A stretch of 64,000 nt of DNA from Pseudomonadota bacterium. GTDB taxonomy: Bacteria; Pseudomonadota; Gammaproteobacteria; Steroidobacterales; Steroidobacteraceae. Shown piece after piece: positions 1-7,617 of the stretch. The notes beneath the pieces are model-generated. The model was not told where the DNA came from. It did not search any database and saw nothing but the letters and a program-made list of their open reading frames with translations. Position 1 is the first letter of the stretch; every line of letters starts with the position of its first letter. The DNA is taken from assembly GCA_037200975.1 (NCBI GenBank), contig JBBCGI010000001.1, positions 1,860,001-1,924,000 of the forward strand. The letters are read 5' to 3'. Both the position numbers and the translations under genes were made by a program.

Positions 1-321
1 GCCGGTGGCGAACACATTCACCTGTTGATCAACGGCCAGTCCGTCAACAGCGGATGGTGGCTGACGACCGCGTTCCAGGAATACACCGTCACCGTGCTCG
101 GCGATGGCGACATCAACGTCAAGTACGACAATGATGGCGGCACCAAGGATGTGGTCATCGACTGGGTCCGGGTCGACAGTCAGGTTCCGCGGCAGGCGGA
201 AAACATGCAGTACAACACCGGCGCCTTCGCCAACGGCAGATGCGGCGGCGGTTCCTACAGCGAATGGATGCACTGCAATGGAGTCACGGGGTTCGGAAAG
301 ATCTCCGACAATTTCAACTAG
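1..321 (+). CDS. C-terminal part of a secreted protein with a CBM60-like xylan-binding module
   Basis: The reading frame is open from base 1 and ends at the TAG at 319-321, so only the last 106 residues are present. The fragment matches the calcium-dependent xylan-binding module family (CBM60/CBM36-like): it begins GGEHIHLLINGQ, carries the acidic stretch KYDNDGGTKDVVIDWVRV typical of the calcium/sugar site, and ends with the family tail RQAEN, CGGGSYSEWMHCNG and GFGKI. Such modules usually sit at the C-terminus of xylanases or other plant cell wall hydrolases. The catalytic domain, if any, lies upstream of the window, so the enzyme type cannot be named. A strong terminator follows 12 bases after the stop. 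Confidence 0.75.
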   Translation, partial: AGGEHIHLLINGQSVNSGWWLTTAFQEYTVTVLGDGDINVKYDNDGGTKDVVIDWVRVDSQVPRQAENMQYNTGAFANGRCGGGSYSEWMHCNGVTGFGKISDNFN

Positions 322-333
322 CGTTCGTGGCGC

Positions 334-360
334 AAAGACCCCGGCCCGGCCGGGGTCTTT
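334..360 (+). terminator. Rho-independent terminator after the CBM60-like gene
   Basis: A perfect 12-bp stem (AAAGACCCCGGC at 334-345, GCCGGGGTCTTT at 349-360) closes a 3-base loop and is followed by a T-rich run. It is symmetric enough to also stop transcripts arriving from the minus-strand genes to the right. Confidence 0.9.
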
Positions 361-364
361 TCTT

Positions 365-709
365 TTACGCCGACGGTTGCGTGAACGGCTGCTCGACCCG
401 GTTTTCCAGTCCCGATCTGGCCGCTTGCAGCGCGCCCGCCAGCCTCGTGAAGCGCGCCGCCGAATCCGCGTTCGGTGGCTTCATGCGCCCCAGGACCTGG
501 GCGAAATCACCCAATCTCTTGGCGACGTTCCCGGGCTCATCCGTTGACGTGCTGACCGCGCGATGCATGTTCACGATATGAATGAGGATCCGGCCGAGCG
601 AGCCCGCATCACCTCTCGGCTCGGCGTCGAAGTCGCGCATGAGAACCTCTCTCAGCAGCGCTTCGGCGTGTTCCAGCCGGCCTCTCGATATCGACGCACG
701 TGAATCCAT
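365..709 (-). CDS. Hypothetical small helical protein downstream of the Ser/Thr kinase
   Basis: An open frame of 114 residues from an ATG at 709 (a TTG at 745 would add 12) runs to just before the terminator at 334-360, on the same strand as the kinase and about 100 bases after it. The protein looks mostly alpha-helical (for example GRLEHAEALLREVLMRD, then ARFTRLAGALQAARSGL). I recognise no family. No clear ribosome binding site precedes either start. It could be a real third gene of the sigma/kinase operon or a chance frame in GC-rich DNA; the placement between kinase and terminator mildly favours a real gene. Confidence 0.35.
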   Translation of the reverse strand: MDSRASISRGRLEHAEALLREVLMRDFDAEPRGDAGSLGRILIHIVNMHRAVSTSTDEPGNVAKRLGDFAQVLGRMKPPNADSAARFTRLAGALQAARSGLENRVEQPFTQPSA

Positions 710-806
710 GCAGCGATGCTCGCAAGCGCACGCGGGCGAGTCCAACGGCCGACATCCCGCGATCCGGGTGATGTGCGCCTACAAGGTACGCGGGCGGCAG
801 GAAAAT

Positions 807-3293
807 TCAGCGTGCGGCCGCCGCGTTGCCTTGCGGCAATTTGCTTCTCCACCGCGCCGCTTCTTCCGGCTTGTTCCACGCCTCGTACAGCATGACCAGC
901 CGCTGCCGCGCATCTGCAATGACGGGTGCGCCTTCGCCACGCGCAGCCAGCAGGCGCTGCTCGGTATCGAGCAGGATTTTCTCGGCTTCCGCATAACGCT
1001 TCAGCAGGACCAGGTTCGCGCCGATCATGCTCTCCACCGACGTCGTGGCCCAGTGGCCCTCGGGCAGATACTGGCGACGCAGCGCCAGCGATTCGCGCAG
1101 TAGTTTGTCGGCTTCCTGCGCCTGCCCCAGCGGGCCGAGCGAGCGGCCCAGCACGTTCAACGTGGTGCCGACGATGACGTTCGAGTCCGGCAGCGTCTTG
1201 CCGCGCAACGCCAGCACTTCGCGCGCGAACGACGCGGCTTCCGCATAGCGGCCTTGCCGCATCAGGTGATCGGCATAGTTGTTCAGTGTCCACGCGTATT
1301 CTGGATGGTCCGCGCCGAGCGCCTTGCGGCGGATCTCGATGGCCTCGCGATAGACCTCTCCCGCCTGCTCTATCCGGCCCGCGTAGTCGAGCATCGACGC
1401 GTACGGCGAAAGTTTTTCGGCCAGCAGCGGATCCGCGGGGCCGAATGCACGGCGCGCCGCCGCGACGCTCTTCGTGAAGAACGCGAGCGCCGCCTCGTTC
1501 TGGCCGAGCTCGCCCTTGACCATGCCGAGGTTGGCATAAGCCGTGGATAGCGCCGCGTCGTCGGGCGTTCCGCGTTCGAGCTCGGCGAGCGCCCGTTCCA
1601 GGTACGGCACCGCCTGTTCGGTGTGGCCGAGCCGGGTGAGCACGCGCCCCTGCTGGTCGAGATGATCCGAGAGCTCTTCGGACTCGGTGAATGGAAAGCG
1701 GACCGCCATCGTGTTGAGCGAATCGAGCGTGGCGCTTGCGTCTTCGTAACGGCCGTCGAATTCCTGCGCGTGGCTGATACGGCTCAGCGTGAGCACCATG
1801 TCGTGGCTGCCGCGGGGTGTCTGCAGGCGCTGTGCGTCGAGCGCGCGTTTGAACTGCGTTTCGCCGGAGGCATATTCGCCGAGCGCAATGTAGGTATCGC
1901 CAATGATGGTGCGAATCTCGGCTTCGAGCGCCGGCGTGGCCTTCAGTGTTTCGGCGCGCTGCGCGGCGGAATCGAGCACTTCGCGGACTTTCACGTCCTT
2001 GCCCAGTGAATCCGGCTTGGCGGCGCCCAGCATGGTAGTTAGAAACGCGGTCACCTGCTCGGCGCGCTGGCTCTGCTGCCGCGCACGGTCCGCCTGGACC
2101 AGCGCGATCACCAATCCGGTGACCAGGGACAGCGCGGCGACGGCCACCGCGGCCGATTCCAGCCTGCGGCGCGCCACGAGCTTGCGCAGGCGATACAGGG
2201 CGCTGTCGCGCTGCGCGGTGACCGGCAGTCCGTCGAGATAGTTGCGCAGGTCGGCCGACAGCTGCGCGACGCCGCCGTAGCGCCGTTCGGGCTCCTTGCG
2301 CAGCGCCATTTGCAGGATGGCATCGACGTCCTCGTCGACTCCGGCGTTCGCCACGCTGCTCCCGCACACCACGCGCTCGATCTCCGGATACGAACGCGTC
2401 CTGAGCTCGTAGGGCCGCCGCCGCGCGAGCAGCTCGAACAACACCACGCCGAGGGAGTACACATCGGCGGGCGTGCCGACCGTCAGGCCGCGCACCTGTT
2501 CCGGAGCCGCGTATTCCGGTGTGAACGAACGCTGCATCGCGAGCGTGGGCGGCGCCGCGTCCGCGTCGTCGGCGCTGGTCAGCAGGCGGGCGATGCCGAA
2601 ATCGAGCAGCTTCACCTGGCCGTCCACAGTGACCAGGATGTTGGCGGGCTTGAGATCGCGATGCACGATCAGGTTGCGATGCGCGCTTTCGACCGACGCG
2701 CATACCTGCAGGAAGATCCGGATGCGTTGCCGCAGATCGAGCTGCTGCGCGTCGCACCACTGCGTGATCGGCGCGCCGTCGATGTACTCCATGACCAGAT
2801 AGGGCTGGCCGTCGTCGGTCACGCCGCCGTCGAGCAGCGTTGCGACGTTGGGATGATCGAGATTCGCCAGCATCTGGCGCTCGGCCTTGAAACGCCGCAC
2901 GGCGTCGGGGCCGGCGGCGAAGCGATGCAGCACCTTCACCGCGACGCGTTTTCGGTATTGATCGTCGGCGCGCACCGCCTCGAATACCGTGCCCATGCCG
3001 CCGTAACCGATGCGTCGCGTGATCTGCCAGGGACCGATGCGCGCGCCGGCCCAGCGCGCGGCGTCATCGTCCTCGCCCAACGCCAGCCGCAGCGGCGAGC
3101 TCAGCAGCGTGTCGCTGCGCTCGTGCGCCGTCACGAACGCCAGCAGTTCCCGGTGCAAAGCCGGATCGTCCGCCGCGATCTGCGCGAGCCACACGCGCCG
3201 CGCTTCGCCGTGCCGCGACAGGGCCTCGTCGAACAAACCCTGCAGCCGTTCAAACTGTTCCGGCGTCAGGCAGATGCGGCTGGAATCGTTCAC
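807..3293 (-). CDS. Membrane Ser/Thr protein kinase with C-terminal TPR repeats
   Basis: This 828-residue protein is a Hanks-type kinase. The N-terminal 85 residues resemble the short helical region common in TPR-bearing proteobacterial kinases. The kinase domain follows: glycine loop IGYGGMG near residues 95-101, ATP lysine in VAVK (120), catalytic HRDLKPAN (211-218) and DFG (231-233). A hydrophobic segment near residues 375-400 is a likely single membrane span, and the remaining 400 or so residues form TPR-like helical repeats, so kinase and TPR parts lie on opposite sides of the membrane. Its ATG overlaps the stop of the upstream sigma factor in an ATGA, implying translational coupling. 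Known members of this arrangement phosphorylate or tune the partner sigma factor; the actual substrate is not visible here. Confidence 0.92.
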   Translation of the reverse strand: MNDSSRICLTPEQFERLQGLFDEALSRHGEARRVWLAQIAADDPALHRELLAFVTAHERSDTLLSSPLRLALGEDDDAARWAGARIGPWQITRRIGYGGMGTVFEAVRADDQYRKRVAVKVLHRFAAGPDAVRRFKAERQMLANLDHPNVATLLDGGVTDDGQPYLVMEYIDGAPITQWCDAQQLDLRQRIRIFLQVCASVESAHRNLIVHRDLKPANILVTVDGQVKLLDFGIARLLTSADDADAAPPTLAMQRSFTPEYAAPEQVRGLTVGTPADVYSLGVVLFELLARRRPYELRTRSYPEIERVVCGSSVANAGVDEDVDAILQMALRKEPERRYGGVAQLSADLRNYLDGLPVTAQRDSALYRLRKLVARRRLESAAVAVAALSLVTGLVIALVQADRARQQSQRAEQVTAFLTTMLGAAKPDSLGKDVKVREVLDSAAQRAETLKATPALEAEIRTIIGDTYIALGEYASGETQFKRALDAQRLQTPRGSHDMVLTLSRISHAQEFDGRYEDASATLDSLNTMAVRFPFTESEELSDHLDQQGRVLTRLGHTEQAVPYLERALAELERGTPDDAALSTAYANLGMVKGELGQNEAALAFFTKSVAAARRAFGPADPLLAEKLSPYASMLDYAGRIEQAGEVYREAIEIRRKALGADHPEYAWTLNNYADHLMRQGRYAEAASFAREVLALRGKTLPDSNVIVGTTLNVLGRSLGPLGQAQEADKLLRESLALRRQYLPEGHWATTSVESMIGANLVLLKRYAEAEKILLDTEQRLLAARGEGAPVIADARQRLVMLYEAWNKPEEAARWRSKLPQGNAAAAR

Positions 3294-3865
3294 GGCTTCG
3301 GATCGAGCGCGCGCAACAGGAACGCGCGCGCGAATATCCAGTCGCGCTTGACCGTGGCGGGTGATACGCCGAGCACGGCCGCGGTGTCCTCGATCTCGAG
3401 GCCGGCGAAATACCGCATCTCCACCACGCGCGCCTGGCGTGCCGAAAAAGCTTCGAGCTGAGTCAGCGCCTCATCGAGCGCAAGCAGGTCGAGCGAATTC
3501 CCAGGCGCCTCGGGCAAGTCATCACTGAGCGTCACGCGCAGACCGTGATCGCGCTTGAGGCGGCGGCGGGCGCGCGCGTGATCGACCAGGATGCGGCGGA
3601 TGGTCTGCGAGGCCAGCGCGAAGAACTGCGAGCGGTTCTGCCATGGAGAGCGGTCCTGGCCGATCAGGCGCATGAACGCTTCATCGACCAGCAACGTGGG
3701 CTGCAAGGTGTGACCGCTGCTTTCCCGACGCATGGCCGCTTCGGCGATGCGATGCAGCTCGGCATAGACCACGGGCACCAGGCGATCGGCCGCGCCGGGT
3801 ACGCCCTGCTGCATGTCCTGCAATAGAGCGGTGACGTCTCGATCGGTGGAGTCGGAGGGTTTCAA
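3290..3865 (-). CDS. ECF-like RNA polymerase sigma factor (Sigma70_ECF family)
   Basis: The 191-residue product has sigma region 2 (LVPVVYAELHRIA, then SSGHTLQPTLLVDEAFMRL) and region 4 (ALTQLEAFSARQARVVEMRY followed by the helix-turn-helix around VLGVSPATVKRDW). The GHTLQPT element is diagnostic of the ECF-like family paired with Ser/Thr kinases rather than anti-sigma factors. I chose the TTG at 3865 because the family normally begins about 15 residues before the ATG at 3814 (DVTALLQDMQQG); the ATG would clip this. The stop overlaps the kinase start (ATGA). Target promoters are unknown, but the divergent lipoprotein/surface-protein operon starting 276 bases away is the obvious candidate. Confidence 0.88.
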   Translation of the reverse strand: MKPSDSTDRDVTALLQDMQQGVPGAADRLVPVVYAELHRIAEAAMRRESSGHTLQPTLLVDEAFMRLIGQDRSPWQNRSQFFALASQTIRRILVDHARARRRLKRDHGLRVTLSDDLPEAPGNSLDLLALDEALTQLEAFSARQARVVEMRYFAGLEIEDTAAVLGVSPATVKRDWIFARAFLLRALDPKP

Positions 3866-4141
3866 CAGGTGCGCCGCGGTGTGCCGTGGTCCTTTTTTTG
3901 GATTATGGGGGAAGCCCACAAGGCTGCGCAAAGCGCGCCAATCCCTCACCGGGGCGCTGGTGCTTATGTGAATGGCGGCGGCGTGCATGGTTCGTAGCGC
4001 ATGGCGGGGTGTCGAGGAATACGCGTCAACCGCGCCGCCAAAGCTCATCAGGGCCGCTGGAAAAATTCTTTCCCCGGGAATGAGCCTCGTAGCCCGAACA
4101 CGGCGCGTAAGTCGGTGGAACGTCATTTTCGGGGAGAAACC

Positions 4142-5296
4142 ATGCGCGATTCGAGCCCACTGCCGATCATCGTGCTGCTCGCAGCCCTCGCCGGCTGCGG
4201 TGCCAGCCAAACCGGAACATCCGCCGTCGTTGCCGGCGTCGAGACGCCTGCCGTAGCGGGCATCGCGGCGCCCGCCGTAGCAGAGAGCGAGGCGCCCGCT
4301 GCAGCCGCGCCCCTCGTCGAAACACAGCTCATGGACGAGCAAGGCTTCGGGCAGCCCATGATCGCGGCCCGCGCGCAGCTGCCCGGCGACTGGCAGACCC
4401 GCGGCGGCATCGGCTGGGACCGGCGCAGCGAATGTGTCTCGAATCATCTGCGCGTCAACTGGCTCGCCGTCTCGCCCGATGGCCGCCGGGCGCTCGAGCT
4501 GATGCCGGGCCTGAGCTGGCAGCTGCAGGGCACGGACATCCCGATGAATCCCTGTCCGCCGCTTGCCATCCGTGACACGCGGCAATTCCTGCAGTCGGTG
4601 GCGCAGCGTTACCCGGGCGTGCGCGTGCTGCGTTATCGCGATCGCCCCGATCTCGCCCCGGCACCGCAAGCTTCGAACGGCGCGCGAGTCCAGAACACCG
4701 CCGGTGAGCTGCTCATCGCGTATCACGATGGATCCGTGGAAGTGCGCGAGCTGCTGACCGCCATGCTCTCCACGTCCGAGCTGCAGGGCAACGTCTGCAT
4801 CAGCTCGCCCCTCGTCTACGCGTATCGCGTCGCAGGCGGCGAACCGGATGCGGACTTCAGCGACCGCTTCATGAAGTCGCTGCATCCCGACCCGCAGTGG
4901 CAGGCGCAGGTGCAGCGCACGTCCAGCCAGCTCATCGCGCAGATCTCGGCGCGCCAGCGCCAGGAAATCGCGACGTGGCACACCGGCCAGATGGCGCGCA
5001 TCAATGCGCGCGGCGCCGCCGATCGCGCCCAGATCCGCATGCAGACGAACCGCGAAGTCGCGCAGATCTATTCGAACGTCTGGAGCAACTCCCAGGCGAC
5101 CGACGAGCGCATCCAGCGCCGCACGCTCGAGGGCATCGGTGAATACAACACCTACGCCGATCCGGCGAGCGGTGGCGTGGTGCGCGAATCCACCGACTAC
5201 AACCGCGTGCTGCGCGGCGAAGACGGCGGATACATCTCGACCAACGATCCCTATCTACAACCCGCCGGCTCCGAAGAGCTGCAGCGGGTTCCGTGA
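4142..5296 (+). CDS. Lipoprotein of unknown function
   Basis: The ATG at 4142 is preceded by GGGGAG with good spacing. The 384-residue product begins with a lipoprotein signal (MRDSSPLPIIVLLAALAGC, Cys19), then a low-complexity Ala/Val/Glu/Pro linker to about residue 60, and a globular part of no family I recognise. The middle holds SECVSNHLRVNWLAVSPDG, and the C-terminal third is rich in Gln/Arg (SQLIAQISARQRQEIATWHT), probably a long helix, ending in a Tyr/Asp-rich tail. It is the first gene of a two-gene operon with the large secreted protein 37 bases downstream, and is divergent from the sigma factor/kinase pair, suggesting cell-envelope function under their control. Confidence 0.7.
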   Translation: MRDSSPLPIIVLLAALAGCGASQTGTSAVVAGVETPAVAGIAAPAVAESEAPAAAAPLVETQLMDEQGFGQPMIAARAQLPGDWQTRGGIGWDRRSECVSNHLRVNWLAVSPDGRRALELMPGLSWQLQGTDIPMNPCPPLAIRDTRQFLQSVAQRYPGVRVLRYRDRPDLAPAPQASNGARVQNTAGELLIAYHDGSVEVRELLTAMLSTSELQGNVCISSPLVYAYRVAGGEPDADFSDRFMKSLHPDPQWQAQVQRTSSQLIAQISARQRQEIATWHTGQMARINARGAADRAQIRMQTNREVAQIYSNVWSNSQATDERIQRRTLEGIGEYNTYADPASGGVVRESTDYNRVLRGEDGGYISTNDPYLQPAGSEELQRVP

Positions 5297-5333
5297 GCCC
5301 TGTCCAGAACCCCGACTACCGAAGAACACCACA

Positions 5334-7604
5334 ATGAAAACTCATCCCAGGTTTCTCTCTCAGCTGGCCCTGGCGGCGCTGTCGCTCGCCGCGTTGTTTC
5401 CGTCCGAAGCCCGCGCCACACCGCCGCCGACCCTGCCCCTGCCGGAATGTATCTATGTCGCGGGCCAACCTGCCGGCGGCGCGTGCCCCGCGATCAGCCT
5501 GCGCGTCTCGGGCAATGCGGCCGGACGGCTCGGATCGGGTAGTTCGGTGGTCGTGAACACGGTCCCCGCAGTCACGGTCTGCGACTACTGGAGTGCGCAC
5601 ACCTACGAGTGGAGACCCTCGGGTTGTTATGCGGAGGTCGGCGCGCCCGTGATCGTCAACTGCGGCGTCATCGACGTCCGTCATGACAATCAGTATCGCG
5701 AGATGCCCTGCGAACAGGCGCTGTACAAGAGTACGTCCGGACTGCCACCGCTGTTCACCATCCGCCGCCCGGAAGGCTCCGAGGACCCCAACAGCGGCTC
5801 GGTGGTCTGCGGCGCCATCCCGAGTTATCACACATATATATACGGCGGACCCGCGACCAAGGAAGAAGCCGTGTGGCGCACGCGCGGTCCCGCCGCGCTC
5901 AAGTGCGAAATCACGTTCAACGGTCCGCGGCCCAATGGAATGATCGGGCCGACCTGGGTCAAGGTGCGGGTGCGCATCAACTACGCCGAAACGCCGGACG
6001 TGGCCAACGGCAGGCCGATGACCGCAGAGTTCTTCGTGCCCGTCGACGGCGACATGCGCGACGTCGCCGACATCGATGTGACCGCGCTCGGATCGCTGAC
6101 GGAATTGAACTGGGACGAAGGCCGGCTCATCGCCACGTATCGCGCCACGTTGACCAACCTCGGCGATCTCGACGCGGAGAATGTCGACCTGCTGGCACAG
6201 TTTCCATTTACCGCCGTCGTTCAAGGCGTGACCGGAGCGGACTGCAAGATGCCGGGAGATATCCTGAACGCGCCGGATCCCGCCGTCGAGCGGCCGATCG
6301 GCGGCAGGGTCCTCTGCAAATGGGAACGCGTCGCCGCGAAGGGCAGCGCCCAGGTCGAAATCGTCGCGCGAATCTACGACGCCACCGACCTCGACGCGCT
6401 GCAGAGAGGTCTCGGCAGCAACTTCGAGAAGCTCCGGGGCAACCCCGAAGGCGTCGAATTCCGCGTCAAGGCGAGCAACGACTCCGATCCCGACAACAAC
6501 GAGTACGTCGCGAAGGTCGCCATTCCCTTCCGCAGTGGCAGCTACGAGGAAACACGCTTCGCCATGGAAGCCCTCGCGCCGTACTTCGATTACAAGACCG
6601 ACAAGTACAACCTGCAATGCAATCTCTACGAGGACGACATCTCGGCGCGGTTGAAACAGATCCACATCGATCACCCCGAGGTGTTCGCGAACCTGTCCTA
6701 CGGCGGCGTCACGAGCGGGCAATACCTGATTCTCGGTATCGATTCGCCCGTCACGCGCGCGGGCCACGTGGGCGTGGTCGTGTACGTCAAGGGAACCAAC
6801 TACCGGGAAACGGGCATCGTGATCAACGGGACACCGATGATCTCGCCGCTCAATCTGCATAGCGCAGCCGGCCCCGACGGCGAAACGCTGCTCACGTCCA
6901 CTGCCACCAGCGGGCTTTACCTGCGCACGCCGGCCAACTTGTACCCTAACAAAGGCAGGATCCAGCCCGAGACCAACAGCTTCGATGGCTTCGAGGGCAG
7001 CTATCCGACCAACCAGCAGGAATTCACCTATGGCGGCTCCACGCCGGCGCCGCGGCCCACGGCCACGCCGCTCGCCTGCCCGATCACACCCGAGGGCGTG
7101 ATGATCACCACCGAAAGCCCGGTGGAGATTACGGCGACCAACTCCCAGGGCAAGCGGGTGCTGACCGACAACGGCATGATCGTCACGCAGGAGCTCGGCA
7201 CCGGCATTCACAGCATGGGCTTCGAGCATGACGACGGAACGTTTGGCTGGACGATGCTGCTGCCGCTGGACGACTACGACGTGCAGCTGCGTGGCGTGGG
7301 CACCGGCGCCTACCGTCTCACGCTCACGACTTTCGACGCGGATGGCAATCCGGTGAAAAAGGTCACCGATGGCTTCACCAATCCGGGACAGATCGACCGG
7401 TTCTCGATCGAGCCACCCGATCTGTCACCGCCCCCGACACCGGCGCCGCCGGTACCCGAACCGCCGAGCGGTAATGCGGGGAACGGCGGCAATGTCGGGG
7501 GCGGCAAGAGTGGCGGGGGTGGCGCAGTCGACGCGGCGATGCTGCTGGCGCTGATGTTGATACTTGGGTTCGTGCTGCGACGGGTGCGGTCGAACGGCGA
7601 GTGA
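5334..7604 (+). CDS. Large exported protein with GlyGly-CTERM anchoring tail
   Basis: The 756-residue product starts with a Sec signal peptide (LALAALSLAALFPSEARA) and ends with a proline-rich stretch, a glycine-rich segment (GGGKSGGGG), a hydrophobic helix (AVDAAMLLALMLILGFVL) and Arg residues: the GlyGly-CTERM architecture processed by rhombosortase. In between are cysteine-containing beta-rich regions, including one resembling DUF11/conserved-repeat domains (ATLTNLGDLDAENVDLLAQF) and a carboxy-terminal beta domain (TGAYRLTLTTFDADGNPV). No catalytic signature is evident. It follows a lipoprotein gene by 37 bases and is closed by a terminator at 7626. A role as a surface-exposed, possibly secreted, structural or binding protein is inference. 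Confidence 0.75.
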   Translation: MKTHPRFLSQLALAALSLAALFPSEARATPPPTLPLPECIYVAGQPAGGACPAISLRVSGNAAGRLGSGSSVVVNTVPAVTVCDYWSAHTYEWRPSGCYAEVGAPVIVNCGVIDVRHDNQYREMPCEQALYKSTSGLPPLFTIRRPEGSEDPNSGSVVCGAIPSYHTYIYGGPATKEEAVWRTRGPAALKCEITFNGPRPNGMIGPTWVKVRVRINYAETPDVANGRPMTAEFFVPVDGDMRDVADIDVTALGSLTELNWDEGRLIATYRATLTNLGDLDAENVDLLAQFPFTAVVQGVTGADCKMPGDILNAPDPAVERPIGGRVLCKWERVAAKGSAQVEIVARIYDATDLDALQRGLGSNFEKLRGNPEGVEFRVKASNDSDPDNNEYVAKVAIPFRSGSYEETRFAMEALAPYFDYKTDKYNLQCNLYEDDISARLKQIHIDHPEVFANLSYGGVTSGQYLILGIDSPVTRAGHVGVVVYVKGTNYRETGIVINGTPMISPLNLHSAAGPDGETLLTSTATSGLYLRTPANLYPNKGRIQPETNSFDGFEGSYPTNQQEFTYGGSTPAPRPTATPLACPITPEGVMITTESPVEITATNSQGKRVLTDNGMIVTQELGTGIHSMGFEHDDGTFGWTMLLPLDDYDVQLRGVGTGAYRLTLTTFDADGNPVKKVTDGFTNPGQIDRFSIEPPDLSPPPTPAPPVPEPPSGNAGNGGNVGGGKSGGGGAVDAAMLLALMLILGFVLRRVRSNGE

Positions 7605-7617
7605 GGGCACGGCGGAA

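Noticed and set aside
652-2760. A 700-residue open frame in another phase of the Ser/Thr kinase gene
   Set aside because: It is extremely Arg/Ala-rich with no domain, while the kinase frame shows a complete set of kinase motifs.
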